Below are positions 49,351 to 59,267 of a stretch of 64,000 bases of DNA, piece by piece. Numbering within the stretch: position 1 is the stretch's first letter; each line of letters opens with the position of its first letter. The notes under the pieces were generated by a model. It made no database searches. It was not told where the DNA came from and saw nothing but the letters and a program-made list of their open reading frames with translations. This DNA is from Chitinophaga pinensis (lineage in GTDB: Bacteria > Bacteroidota > Bacteroidia > Chitinophagales > Chitinophagaceae), in the NCBI GenBank assembly GCA_902167325.1, contig LR632930.1, positions 3,906,001-3,970,000 on the forward strand, in the 5' to 3' direction. The translations under genes and the position numbers were made by a program.

Positions 49351-52300
49351 TTATTGCTTGATCAGTTTAACAGTTTGAACAGGCTTACCGTTGTGCATGA
49401 TCTGCAGGAAGTACATACCCGTTACCGCGTTGTTTACTTCGATGCGTTGCTGGTAGAAGCCGGCAGGCAGATCGCCCAGGTTCTTAGCCATTACGGCGCG
49501 TCCGGAGGCATCCAGCAGAAGGAGGGATACTTTACCGGCTTTCGCCATTTGCAGAGACATGTTGAAGTAAGAAATGAACGGATTCGGGAATACCTTATCA
49601 ACCAGCAGACTTACTTTCAGATCCGCAGCCTGTGTGGAAGCTTTATTGAAACTGCCGCCAGCTGTGGTTCTGTTGTTAGCATTCTGGGTACTGCCGATGG
49701 TGCGTGCCTGCAGCGGAGCTGCTTCTCTCGGGAAGGCATTGATCACCATGGCGTTCAGGTAACCGTAGTTAGTGTGTACATAAACCTTCAGCAGGAGTTC
49801 ACCGTTTTCGTCCGGAACGATCTTGTCGAGCGTAACGGTATTGGTGGTGTTGTCGTAAGCATCCAGTGTTACGGTTCTGCCATTGATGCTGTATGCACCG
49901 ATGCGGGTACCGCCTGCCGCTCTGCTGGCGAAGAAGGTGAAGGAGTATTCCTTCGACTGATCGAGGCCGGAGAACTGCATGCGTGCGGTATCACCAGGTT
50001 CAACGTAGTAAGACTCAGCCATTACCAGGTCAGGATATACACCGGAGTTGTTACCGGTTTGCGCACCTGCCGGGTTGGTTCCCGTAAAGTTCTCGAGGAT
50101 AGTCCATGAGAAGCTGGAGGGACTGCCGGAATTGTCTTTCGGATTTGCCATTGTCTGTCCTTCGTAAGGCAGCGCCGTGGTGTTATTCCAGGGTGACGGT
50201 GCCGGGTTTACGGTATTGAAGTTGATGTTTACGGTATAAGCTACCGTAGCACCGGAAGCAATATTCGAGTAACCGGAGAACAGGGTGTTGGCTTTCGCAC
50301 GCACCTTATAGAAGAACAGGGTGTTTTGAGCCAGGCCTGTATTCGTATATGTGGTTACGTTTGCGGCAGTAGTTGCGATCAGGCTGTAAGTACCTGTTCT
50401 GGTAGCAGAACGGTATACTTCGAAGCCGGTTTCGTTGCTGGATTTATCGGTCCAGTTCAGCTTGATGGAATTAGTAGTGGCACTGCCTGTGGTCAGGTTC
50501 TCAGGAGATAACGGAACACCGTTGTCTACATAAGACTGGATCACGAGGGCGCTGATGTATGCAGCGAACGATCCGCTTGTTTGACGGACAGTGAATTCGA
50601 TGTTACCGCTGGCGTCTGCAGTCAGACCATTGATCTGAACCGTGTTCGCCGTGTTGCTGGCAGCATTGAGGGTTACCGTTTGGCCACCTGCGCCGTAGGT
50701 AGTGTTCCGGTTGTCAGCCACCAGTTCGCGGCCGCCATGGAATACCAGGTTGTATTTGCGCGGAGCAGCAGAGAGGCCGCTGATGCGTATCCTTCTGTCG
50801 GTATTGCTTTGATCGTAGTAGTAAGTACGCATTACCGCGTCAGGGAACACACCGCTGTTGTTACCGGTTACGGCACCGTTGGTGTTGTCTCCTGTCATAG
50901 CGTCCAGCAGGGTGATGCTGATACCGGTGGGTGCACCGCTTGCATCGTTCAGGTTGGCGATGTTAGCACCTGCGAACGGAGCAGCGTTGAAGTTATTCCA
51001 CGGTGCGCTCGACGGGTCGATGCGGTTGAAGTCAACATATACCGATGTCAGGTTTTTATCCGTTACCTGGATCGTGAAGGTGCGGCTGCTTTGAAGGTTG
51101 TTGTTATCCTTAGCAGTAACGGTTACGTTGAAGGTACCGGTGTTGCCGTCTGTCGGCGACAGGGTGATCTTCGCGGAACCATTGCTCAGCGGTTGCAGGG
51201 TAGCAAAAGTGGGCAGTCCGGTAGCGGAGAAGGTGATAATATCAGCCGGATCATCTGTAGCAGTCAGGTTAATAACGGCCACACTGTCTGTCTTCATATT
51301 CACATTCGCGATAGCTGCCAGGTTCGGTGCTCTGTTCGGAACGGAGATGGATACTGTGTCGGAGTTGTTTGTTCCGTAAGTATTTACAGATGCAACATAG
51401 TAGAAGTAATTAGTGCTGCCTGTGATGGTTTCGTCGGTGAACGCCGTATCATTGGCAGGGCGGGTGCTGATCAGCGCATACGGGCCAGCCTGTGCAGTTG
51501 CACGATGAATGGTGTAAGATGATTCGTTAAACGCCCTGTCTGTCCAGTTGAGGCGGATACCTTCGTTGATGATGCGGGCATTGAGGGCACCGGCTTTCGC
51601 AGGCGGGTTACCGTCGTCGAAAGAAGCAGAGATCACCATGCTGTTGATGTAAGCGTATACGGAGCCGGGAGCCACGTCTAAGTCGAACATAATTTCACCA
51701 GCCGCATTGGGACGGATGTTGTTGATAGCAGAAGTTACACCCTGGTTGTTGGTAGCGTTGTTGGTAACTGTAGCAGTATCGTTGATACGGTAGAGTGCGA
51801 TACGGGCATCGCTGATACCATTACGGCTGCCAAACATGGTGAAGTCGTAACGATAGTTAGGATCGAAGCCGGAGAGCTTGATGGTTTGTTTCACCGTCTG
51901 CGTCCACCAGCTGCTAACCATTACAGCATCAGGATAAATACCTGCGTTGTTACCGGGGTTGTAACCCTGGTTGTTAGTATTGGCGCCGCCGTTGATATTC
52001 TGCCAGGGCGTCATGATGGTCATGGTGATGGGGGTGTTGCGTCCCAGATGGTCTTTGATACCGGTGAATACGTCGCCGAGGACGGGTTTCTTATTGGTAT
52101 TGTACCAGGGAGCAGCAGCCTGCCATGAACCTTCCGTGAAGTTGATGGATACTTTATAGTTAGGATCCACGTCGGTAATGGTGATAGTGAAGGATTTCAC
52201 GTCTTCACCGCCACGGCCGTCCGTGATCTTAGCAGTTACATTGTATACACCGTTATCGGTATAACCGGGAGCCAGTGCAATATCTGCAGTGTTACCGTTA

Positions 52301-55300
52301 GGTGTGAAGGTAGCGAAGGCGGGGAGGCCTGTCAGTTCCCAGGTCAGCACATCGGTAGCATTCTGGTCGGTTGCAGTCAGTGAGAAGTTTTGCGTGCCTT
52401 TTTCCGCCAGCGTTACGTTGCTGATCGGGCTAACCACGGGCTGGTAGTTATCGTCTACCACCAGTGTGAAGGAGCGTGCAGCGCTGCCAGTGAAGGCATC
52501 TGCAGCAGTCACCGTGATGTTAGCGAACGTGCCGAGGTCAGAGAGGGCAGGGTTGAAAGTGATGCGGCCGGTACCATTGCCATTGTCCGCGAAGGCGGCA
52601 AAAGCAGGCAGGTTGGTGGCGGTGAGAGTAATGGCATCACCATCAGCATCAGTAGCGGTAATATCTACCTGTATCTGCGTACCGAAGCGCATGTGCTTAT
52701 CGGTAAGCGCTTCCATTACCGGTGCGTTATTAGCGGAGGTAACAGAGATCTCGTTAGAGAATGCGCTGGGGCCACCTGCGTTTTTCGCTCTCAGTTTATA
52801 GAAGTAGGTAGTGTGTGCTGCTACACTGGAATCCCTGAAAGAACCGGTTGCACCTGCATTGGCGCCCAGTGTCTTCAACAGGGTGTAAGCAGTGTTCACA
52901 CCCATGGAACGGTGAATTTCAGTACCGGTTTCCGATGTGGAGTTATCGTTCCAGGTAAGGCCGATCGTATCCGTTGCAATCGCAGAACCGGCGAGGTTAC
53001 TTGGTGCTGCAGGTGCAGGAGGAATAGCCAGCGTGGTACCCTTGATGTAAGGGTTCAGCAGAGCAGAATTCGGGATCAGCTGTTTCGCAACACCAGGACC
53101 CTGATAACGGGCTTGCAGTGCGCGGCTGCCGGAGTTTTCGAAGTAGGTAACAATGATGCGGTGGTAACCTGCAGTCAGGGTTTTAGTACCTGATTTTTCA
53201 ACGGAGCCGGTCAGGTGATCATTACTTACCACCAGTTCATTATCGGTGAAGCCGTCAATGTACAGCTTGCTGCCTGCGTCAGAAGTGGTGAAGAAGGTCC
53301 AGCTGCCTGCTGTGGGGATATATACCCATCCTTCAAACTTCATGGCAAACTGCGTGTTACGATCGCGGGGGGTGATATCTACGTTGGCGATGTTACCCGA
53401 TTTCTTCGGCGTAAGCGCCGGGAAGTTAGGCAGCTGCGTATAGAGCGTAGCTTCGTAGTAATCGTATTTCAGTCCGTCGTACTCTGTGAGCGCATAGCCG
53501 GATGAACCATATTGATTGATAGCCTGTACGCGGTAGTAGTACGTGGTAAGCGGGTTGAGTACACTGTCTCTCAAGCTGGTTACGTTTGCACCAACGGTTT
53601 TCACGATGGAGTAGGGACCAGCGTAAGTGTTTGAACGGTAGATTTCGAAACCGGTTTCTGTAGTTGCATTGTCGGTCCACGTAATGTCGAGCTTATCGTG
53701 GGTAGCGCCCTGTACAGTGATGGCGGAGGGAGCTGCAGGTGCAGTACCCGGAGGTGTGAAGGTTTCAACGAAAGCAGATGCAGGGATGAGCTGGCGGGAA
53801 CCCACGCCGCTGGCGGTGTTCTTCCAGTATACCTGCATGGTTTCACCACCGCCTGCTTCGAAGAAGGTGATAGCAATCGGGTGAACACCTTTGCTGAGGT
53901 TGATGGTACCTTCGCGGTATTGCGCGCCGTGTGCACCATCGTTATTCACGAGTGCGGTAGCGGTATGACTATAGGTTCCGATGTAAAGCTTGCTGCCATC
54001 GTCGGAATAAGTTTCGAAAGTGTAGTTACCAGCTACAGGGATATTAATGTAACCTTCCCAGAGGAAACCGAAGTTATCGTTCTGGTTGCGTACACTGATA
54101 TCGGCAGTAGGCCTATTACCTGTTTTCACCGGCGTAAGCGTGGCGAAGTTGGGCAATGTGCTCCAGGTACCCTGGTAGTATTTATAGTTCAGGCCGGAAG
54201 CCACGGTGGTGGCACTTACCTGGTTGCTGGCGTTGGAAAGGTTGCCTGCGGCATCTTTCGCTTTTACAGTAAAGGTATATACCTGCTGGTAAGCCAGGCC
54301 GCCTACGGTGAAGCTGGTCTGATCACCATTGATGGTGTAAGATTTCAGGCCGTTTACGTAGATCTCATATTTATCAACACCCACATCATCTGTGGAAGCT
54401 GACCATGTAAGCGCTGCTGAATTGCGGCTCACACCGGAAACTACGAGGTTGGCGGGGATGGAAGGAGCGGTAACGTCGGCCTGTGTGGTTGCATTTACAG
54501 CAGCACCAACAGTGGCGGCACCATTATCGTTTACCGGGCGAACCTTGTAATAATAAGTAGTTGCGGGAGCGAGTCCGTTATCGGTAAACGTTTTAATATC
54601 CGCATTCACTTTTCCTACCAGTGCGTAACCGGTAGCAGCGTTAGTGGAACGGTATACTTCAAAAAGTGTTTCGTTAAAAGTAGGACTGGCCTTATCGCTC
54701 CAGTTCAGGGTGATCTGGGTACGGCTGATGGCGCTGGCAGAAAGGCCAAGCAGTGCATCAGGACCATTAGCGCCATTGGCGGGTATCACTTTGAATGGTG
54801 CGGAGAATTCGCTGGAGCAACCAAACTGCTCGGTTACTCTCACTACGAATTCACCGGTCTGGCGAACAGTGAGCTGGTTGGTAGTACCGAGGGTAGGAGC
54901 TTCAGTCGTTTTCTTCCAGAGATAGGAAGTATAACCGGTGGGCACCTGCAGCGTAACGCTGTCGGCACCTGCAGGCGTGGGTAATACATTGCTCATAAGG
55001 CCTGCGATAGCGATGTTGGGGCTAACGGTAGGCGCTTTTACTTTCACTACTATGGGTGCAGGCGACCAGTCGGACCATACGGTACCGTTATAAATGCGGG
55101 CATCGTAAGTACCATAGGTAGTTACATTGAGGGTGTTACCGGTTGCACCGGGGATCACCGCACCGTCTTTCCGCCATTCGTACTGGTTAAAGCCCGGGGT
55201 AAGGCCGAGCGTAATATTAACGGGGTCGCCGGGGCAGAATTCCGTTCTGCCAAACAGCGGCCAAGGGTTGGCTTTATGCACGCGGCTGAGGAAAGGGAAA

Positions 55301-56097
55301 TAATCCGCTTCAGCCCATGTCTGGCCCCATACACCGTGGCCCTGACCGGGATAAATTCTCAATTTAACATTGGCACCAACGGCAATCGCCTGGTCGTAAA
55401 TGCTCTGGGCAACGGCCGGGGGAGGGTTGGGGTCTACACCACCCTGGAACCACCAAATGGGGGTGTACTTCCAGGTGTTTACGGTGTTAATAAGATCGCT
55501 GGTAGCAGCACTGATAGGGAGGAGGCCCGCTACCATTTTGGATTTGTTGCGCATGAAATCCCAGGTGGCGCTACCGCCGGCGGAAAGACCGTCAACGATT
55601 ACACGATAGGGATCCACGTTCAACTGTGGACGGAAGAAGTTGTTGATCAGTTCTTCAATGGCATCGTAGTAAGACTGGCCAAAGTAACCGGTCTGGTTTT
55701 GGGGATATAACAGGAACCCGTCAAACTTGCCCTGGTCAACAGCATTCATATGCGCCTGACCACCGTGGAACATCGAGTATTCGTTATCATATTTTGTTCC
55801 TCTCTCACCTAATCCATGAAAAAATACGAAGATCGGATACTTTTTTGCGGGGTTGTAATTAGCCGGCCATTTCAGGCGGAACTGCATACCCTTGTAGATG
55901 TAACACTTGTAGGAGCTGGTGTTCCAGTTCAGGCGTGTGGTTTTAACCCACTTACCGATCTGGCCCCAGGTAGGCTCTGTCGGCGGTGCCGATGAATTGT
56001 AGACCACAATAGGGTCATTGGGGTTGAGTACCTGGGCTGTTGCCGCGTGGACGCTCAGCAGCAGGAACAATTTGAGGAATAGGTAGAATTGTTTCAT
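49351..56097 (-). CDS. Giant secreted multi-domain esterase with PA14, FN3 and T9SS sorting domain
   Basis: 2248 residues. Signal peptide 1-22. An alpha/beta-hydrolase (PHB depolymerase/LpqC-like) domain at about 60-275 has Ser172 in GLSAGG, Asp222 (GGVDP) and His254 (GQGHGVW). Then come two Ig-like parts (to about 440); FN3 at about 447-540 and 545-632; PA14 at 636-778; FN3 788-875; PA14 875-1015; FN3 1030-1121; two cadherin-like domains 1124-1310; and three copies of an unnamed 170-residue beta module (1314-1492, 1684-1856, 1955-2122) separated by FN3 and one cadherin-like domain. The T9SS type A tail is at 2165-2248 (VFPNPF...QTVKLIKQ). It is likely a cell-surface polysaccharide or polyester esterase with carbohydrate-binding parts. 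Confidence 0.92.
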   Translation of the reverse strand: MKQFYLFLKLFLLLSVHAATAQVLNPNDPIVVYNSSAPPTEPTWGQIGKWVKTTRLNWNTSSYKCYIYKGMQFRLKWPANYNPAKKYPIFVFFHGLGERGTKYDNEYSMFHGGQAHMNAVDQGKFDGFLLYPQNQTGYFGQSYYDAIEELINNFFRPQLNVDPYRVIVDGLSAGGSATWDFMRNKSKMVAGLLPISAATSDLINTVNTWKYTPIWWFQGGVDPNPPPAVAQSIYDQAIAVGANVKLRIYPGQGHGVWGQTWAEADYFPFLSRVHKANPWPLFGRTEFCPGDPVNITLGLTPGFNQYEWRKDGAVIPGATGNTLNVTTYGTYDARIYNGTVWSDWSPAPIVVKVKAPTVSPNIAIAGLMSNVLPTPAGADSVTLQVPTGYTSYLWKKTTEAPTLGTTNQLTVRQTGEFVVRVTEQFGCSSEFSAPFKVIPANGANGPDALLGLSASAISRTQITLNWSDKASPTFNETLFEVYRSTNAATGYALVGKVNADIKTFTDNGLAPATTYYYKVRPVNDNGAATVGAAVNATTQADVTAPSIPANLVVSGVSRNSAALTWSASTDDVGVDKYEIYVNGLKSYTINGDQTSFTVGGLAYQQVYTFTVKAKDAAGNLSNASNQVSATTVASGLNYKYYQGTWSTLPNFATLTPVKTGNRPTADISVRNQNDNFGFLWEGYINIPVAGNYTFETYSDDGSKLYIGTYSHTATALVNNDGAHGAQYREGTINLSKGVHPIAITFFEAGGGETMQVYWKNTASGVGSRQLIPASAFVETFTPPGTAPAAPSAITVQGATHDKLDITWTDNATTETGFEIYRSNTYAGPYSIVKTVGANVTSLRDSVLNPLTTYYYRVQAINQYGSSGYALTEYDGLKYDYYEATLYTQLPNFPALTPKKSGNIANVDITPRDRNTQFAMKFEGWVYIPTAGSWTFFTTSDAGSKLYIDGFTDNELVVSNDHLTGSVEKSGTKTLTAGYHRIIVTYFENSGSRALQARYQGPGVAKQLIPNSALLNPYIKGTTLAIPPAPAAPSNLAGSAIATDTIGLTWNDNSTSETGTEIHRSMGVNTAYTLLKTLGANAGATGSFRDSSVAAHTTYFYKLRAKNAGGPSAFSNEISVTSANNAPVMEALTDKHMRFGTQIQVDITATDADGDAITLTATNLPAFAAFADNGNGTGRITFNPALSDLGTFANITVTAADAFTGSAARSFTLVVDDNYQPVVSPISNVTLAEKGTQNFSLTATDQNATDVLTWELTGLPAFATFTPNGNTADIALAPGYTDNGVYNVTAKITDGRGGEDVKSFTITITDVDPNYKVSINFTEGSWQAAAPWYNTNKKPVLGDVFTGIKDHLGRNTPITMTIMTPWQNINGGANTNNQGYNPGNNAGIYPDAVMVSSWWTQTVKQTIKLSGFDPNYRYDFTMFGSRNGISDARIALYRINDTATVTNNATNNQGVTSAINNIRPNAAGEIMFDLDVAPGSVYAYINSMVISASFDDGNPPAKAGALNARIINEGIRLNWTDRAFNESSYTIHRATAQAGPYALISTRPANDTAFTDETITGSTNYFYYVASVNTYGTNNSDTVSISVPNRAPNLAAIANVNMKTDSVAVINLTATDDPADIITFSATGLPTFATLQPLSNGSAKITLSPTDGNTGTFNVTVTAKDNNNLQSSRTFTIQVTDKNLTSVYVDFNRIDPSSAPWNNFNAAPFAGANIANLNDASGAPTGISITLLDAMTGDNTNGAVTGNNSGVFPDAVMRTYYYDQSNTDRRIRISGLSAAPRKYNLVFHGGRELVADNRNTTYGAGGQTVTLNAASNTANTVQINGLTADASGNIEFTVRQTSGSFAAYISALVIQSYVDNGVPLSPENLTTGSATTNSIKLNWTDKSSNETGFEVYRSATRTGTYSLIATTAANVTTYTNTGLAQNTLFFYKVRAKANTLFSGYSNIASGATVAYTVNINFNTVNPAPSPWNNTTALPYEGQTMANPKDNSGSPSSFSWTILENFTGTNPAGAQTGNNSGVYPDLVMAESYYVEPGDTARMQFSGLDQSKEYSFTFFASRAAGGTRIGAYSINGRTVTLDAYDNTTNTVTLDKIVPDENGELLLKVYVHTNYGYLNAMVINAFPREAAPLQARTIGSTQNANNRTTAGGSFNKASTQAADLKVSLLVDKVFPNPFISYFNMSLQMAKAGKVSLLLLDASGRAVMAKNLGDLPAGFYQQRIEVNNAVTGMYFLQIMHNGKPVQTVKLIKQ

Positions 56098-56431
56098 ATA
56101 GTATGAATAACGAGGTGTTCGGATTCGTTACACTGCCAGACGGTATGTATGTACAAGTTTTTTACCGCAGGGCACTGCGAGTTTAGCTTCGGATGGTGTG
56201 GTTAAAACTATTAGCTGCTTTCGGGGCACTTTTCATTACTGAAAAAGGCAGCAGGGGTCTTTGAGAGGAGATGGTTAGAAGAATAACTCCACAATATTAA
56301 TCAAATCCAGAATGATGCGTACTTAAATTTTTGCAAGTGGCGTCTTTTTCCGGGTGAAATGAGGAAAAACACACATGAACGCAGGCCGCACCCTTTTCAT
56401 ATTATAAATCAAATAGTATTATAAATAATCG
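56098..56431. other. Intergenic stretch upstream of the giant gene
   Basis: 334 bases between two minus-strand genes. It should hold the promoter of the giant T9SS gene and the end of the polysaccharide operon, but I see neither a clean TAnnTTTG element nor a clear terminator. Confidence 0.4.
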
Positions 56432-57496
56432 TCAAACTCCAACAAAGTACTTGCTCTTCTTTCCCAGTACTTTTTGGGCAGCTTTCAGGAAGTAAACGGC
56501 CATCACCATTACCAGCACAAAACTGATCGTCCAGGTCAGTATATTACCCGGAACTTCCTGCTGCAGGACACGGTTAGACAGTGCGCGGAGCAGCAGCACG
56601 AAGAAGTAGTGTACGAAGAAGATGCCGAAGCTAAGCGTGGCCAGCGTATCTACCCAGCGGGGAATATACTTCTCAAGGCGCCAGAGCCAATAGATGAAAA
56701 CGCCGCAGAAGAGTACCTTATGGGTAAAGTCAAACCGGTCGTACAATTCAGGTGTTGCAAAATAGGTGGCCACGAGGACGCCGAAAGCGGCCAGCGTCAT
56801 CGGTACCCAGTACTTCTTCGCCCATTCCAGGAACTCTTCTTTATAGTGGCTCAGGAACATACCGAACACATATACAGAGAGGAAGTGTACCGCCATGATG
56901 AGGGTATCACTCAGTACAGAACGTTGTACCACCAGCGAGAGTATAAAGAGTGGAATAAGGCTGTAATAATATCTCGGATGCCGGTCGATATACAACAACA
57001 CCGGCGCAATGAGGTAATACAGTGATATCATAGGGATGAACCAGAGCGGCTGCAGGTGGGCACCGTGCAGGAGGTAATATCCGGCCTGTTCCCATTTGGG
57101 CCAGCTGCCGAAATCAGGGTGTATGTCCAGCGTAAACCCCGGCAGGTCCTGATTCACCACGCGGTGGAGAATCACCGGTATGGACAGGATCAGGTAAGGG
57201 CAGATTACGTTCTGGAACTTCTTAATGAGATAATCTTTGTATTCGAATTTATCAGAAAGATGCTGAAAAAGATATCCGGCAATGAACAGGAACAGAATTG
57301 TGGAGTTTTGCCAGACAACATCCATGGCACGGCTAACGATCGAGTTCTCGGGCCATTTTACAAGGATATGCGCTGCTACCACATAAATGATGGCCACTCC
57401 CCTGAAATGGTGGATGTAGCGGATAAACTTCCGGTTGGCGGGCTTTACCGCTGCGGCGTCATTGGGGGCGGGCGTATCTTTCATCTGCATGTGCAT
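56432..57496 (-). CDS. Acyltransferase 3 family membrane protein (second of the EPS operon)
   Basis: 354 residues, about ten membrane helices. The opening KFIRYIHHFRGVAIIYVVAAHI has the family's conserved R near the first helix and FRG/H pair, typical of O-acyltransferases that decorate polysaccharides with acetyl or succinyl groups. It follows the glycosyltransferase by 13 bases and is the last gene of the polysaccharide operon. Confidence 0.9.
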   Translation of the reverse strand: MHMQMKDTPAPNDAAAVKPANRKFIRYIHHFRGVAIIYVVAAHILVKWPENSIVSRAMDVVWQNSTILFLFIAGYLFQHLSDKFEYKDYLIKKFQNVICPYLILSIPVILHRVVNQDLPGFTLDIHPDFGSWPKWEQAGYYLLHGAHLQPLWFIPMISLYYLIAPVLLYIDRHPRYYYSLIPLFILSLVVQRSVLSDTLIMAVHFLSVYVFGMFLSHYKEEFLEWAKKYWVPMTLAAFGVLVATYFATPELYDRFDFTHKVLFCGVFIYWLWRLEKYIPRWVDTLATLSFGIFFVHYFFVLLLRALSNRVLQQEVPGNILTWTISFVLVMVMAVYFLKAAQKVLGKKSKYFVGV

Positions 57497-57509
57497 GAGA
57501 ATTCAAATT

Positions 57510-58679
57510 TTAACTGCGTTTGGCTTTCTCCCAAACGGCCGACTGGGTGTTACGGAGGTATCGCGTAAAACCCTGGTAAACGGCTACGTTCATAAAGAGA
57601 AAATAAAACGGGATATATGACAATGTAGATTTTTTCTGACGTAAGGCCTGCCGGTAGCCGATGAAGGCAAGCAGGTAAAAGGCAATCTGTGCAGCCAGCA
57701 GCCATTTAAAGAATGGCTGGGGCGATGCCACGGCCAGTACCGCATTGGTGACAAGCAGGACAGGCAGCGAAAGGGGGCTGAGCGTCCAGCGTAATACCCG
57801 ATGTGAAATATACTGGAACGAAACTACGGGATAGCGGAAGAAGTTCAGCAATCCTTTCAGCATAACAATCGACTGGAAGCCGCCAGCGCTGATGCGCACT
57901 TTACGTTTGTGCTCTTCGGTAATAGAAAAAGAAGGGGCCTCCATCGCATATGCGTCAGGCGCATAGGCAATGCGGTACCCCTTCATGTTAATGCGCAGGG
58001 AGATCACGAAATCATCGAGGATCACGTTTTCTTCCACCGGCTGGTACAGGGATGTACGGATAGAGAATAGTTCTCCGGCCGCACCAACAACGGAATATAA
58101 TTCCGCGTCCAATTTCTTTAGGTAAGATTCATATTTCCAGTAAATGCCTTCCGTTCCGGCAGCATTGGAATTACCATCGGCGATCACTCTTTTCTCCCCG
58201 GCTACGCCGCCCGTGCGGGGATCTTCATAATGTCTTACGATATTGCGTACGGCCTGGCTGTTGAGCAGGGTGTTGGCATCACAGAAGATCACGAAAGGTG
58301 TTTGCACGCATTTCATCGCGCGGTTGATAGCCGCAGTTTTGCCGGAACGCTGCGGTTCGTGCAACAGCCTTACACGCGGCTCCTTTCGTATAATATCCGG
58401 AGTTCCGTCGGAAGAACCATCTGTAACGAAGATGATCGTCAGCTTTTCTTCCGGGTAATCCAGGGCAAGACAGTTCTCTATCTTCTGCTGTATAAAATCC
58501 GCTTCATTGTAGGCGGCTACAAGAAGGGTTACAGGAGGAACAAGATCGAACTGCTCGCGGTTGGGTGAAGTAAAGAACCGTTTGATACGGGTGAACAGGA
58601 TTAACAGCATCCCATACCCCAGATAATTGTAAAAGAGGATAAACAGACTCAAGTAAAAAAGGATGTATAAAACGGTCAT
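57510..58679 (-). CDS. Family 2 glycosyltransferase, membrane type
   Basis: 389 residues. An N-terminal helix (LYILFYLSLFILFYNYLGYGM) is followed by a GT-A domain: VTLLVAAYNEADFIQQKIENCLALDYP, IIFVTDGSSDGTPDII, the DxD-like FVIFCDANTLL, and ENVILDDFVISLRINMKGYRIAY. Two to four C-terminal membrane helices follow. Polymer- or lipid-linked glycan synthase of the BcsA/HAS-like class. It lies 12 bases after the gluconate dehydrogenase subunit 3 gene. Confidence 0.92.
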   Translation of the reverse strand: MTVLYILFYLSLFILFYNYLGYGMLLILFTRIKRFFTSPNREQFDLVPPVTLLVAAYNEADFIQQKIENCLALDYPEEKLTIIFVTDGSSDGTPDIIRKEPRVRLLHEPQRSGKTAAINRAMKCVQTPFVIFCDANTLLNSQAVRNIVRHYEDPRTGGVAGEKRVIADGNSNAAGTEGIYWKYESYLKKLDAELYSVVGAAGELFSIRTSLYQPVEENVILDDFVISLRINMKGYRIAYAPDAYAMEAPSFSITEEHKRKVRISAGGFQSIVMLKGLLNFFRYPVVSFQYISHRVLRWTLSPLSLPVLLVTNAVLAVASPQPFFKWLLAAQIAFYLLAFIGYRQALRQKKSTLSYIPFYFLFMNVAVYQGFTRYLRNTQSAVWEKAKRS

Positions 58680-58691
58680 ATCTGTTTCGTT

Positions 58692-59267
58692 TTAGCTTGT
58701 GGCCCAGCATTTCTGTCCGGCAGAAAGCGGGATTATGCCGCGGTATATGCCGGGCAGGTAATCGTATTGAAGGCCTTTGGTAGCCCCCTGCATGGAAGTA
58801 CAGTAGCTGATGACCGTGTACTTTTTCAATGTCTGGAAGAAAGCAGGGCCAATGAGCTTGTTCATCGCTTTATCGCGCAGTCCTTTGCCAGAGCGGTCGC
58901 GCACTTCGAAGTGTGCGGTGATGGCATCCTTCTGCTGATCGTTGCAGCTGAGGTATGGCTGTCCAAAGCGGGAGCGGGCATAGTCTTCCACGTCTGCCAG
59001 TCCGGTCAGGAACCTGTTCTGGGCATTACGGGGTGCGCATTCCCGGATGAGGCGGATGATCATTTCACCTGCTCCGGCGCTTTTGGCACCGGGAGTATCG
59101 GTTTCAGGGATGATCGTTTCCGCCAGCTCATCGATCATTGGGCGGAGGGCATCGAGACTTGCCAGGTCCGGCTTCCTGTAATACCTGAACCAGGTAAAAC
59201 CACCGCCAGCCATTAATCCGGCGCCGCCAATCATTAGCAGGCGCCCGATGGCTTTACGTCTGTTCAT
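58692..59267 (-). CDS. Gluconate 2-dehydrogenase subunit 3 family protein
   Basis: 191 residues. Signal-like start with twin arginine (MNRRKAIGRLLMIGGAGLMAGGG). LRPMIDELAETIIPETDTPGAKSAGAGEMIIRLI is the family signature, followed by SCNDQQKDAITAHFE and the C-terminal YLPGIYRGIIPLSAG. These are small periplasmic partners of GMC oxidoreductases. Here the ATG overlaps the esterase stop by four bases, so it is inside the polysaccharide operon, while the only GMC gene is 9.4 kb away. Confidence 0.88.
   Translation of the reverse strand: MNRRKAIGRLLMIGGAGLMAGGGFTWFRYYRKPDLASLDALRPMIDELAETIIPETDTPGAKSAGAGEMIIRLIRECAPRNAQNRFLTGLADVEDYARSRFGQPYLSCNDQQKDAITAHFEVRDRSGKGLRDKAMNKLIGPAFFQTLKKYTVISYCTSMQGATKGLQYDYLPGIYRGIIPLSAGQKCWATS

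Noticed and set aside
50581-51522. Frames of up to 313 codons antisense to the giant T9SS gene
   Set aside because: They are Val/Cys/Ser-rich shadows of the repetitive FN3-type coding sequence.
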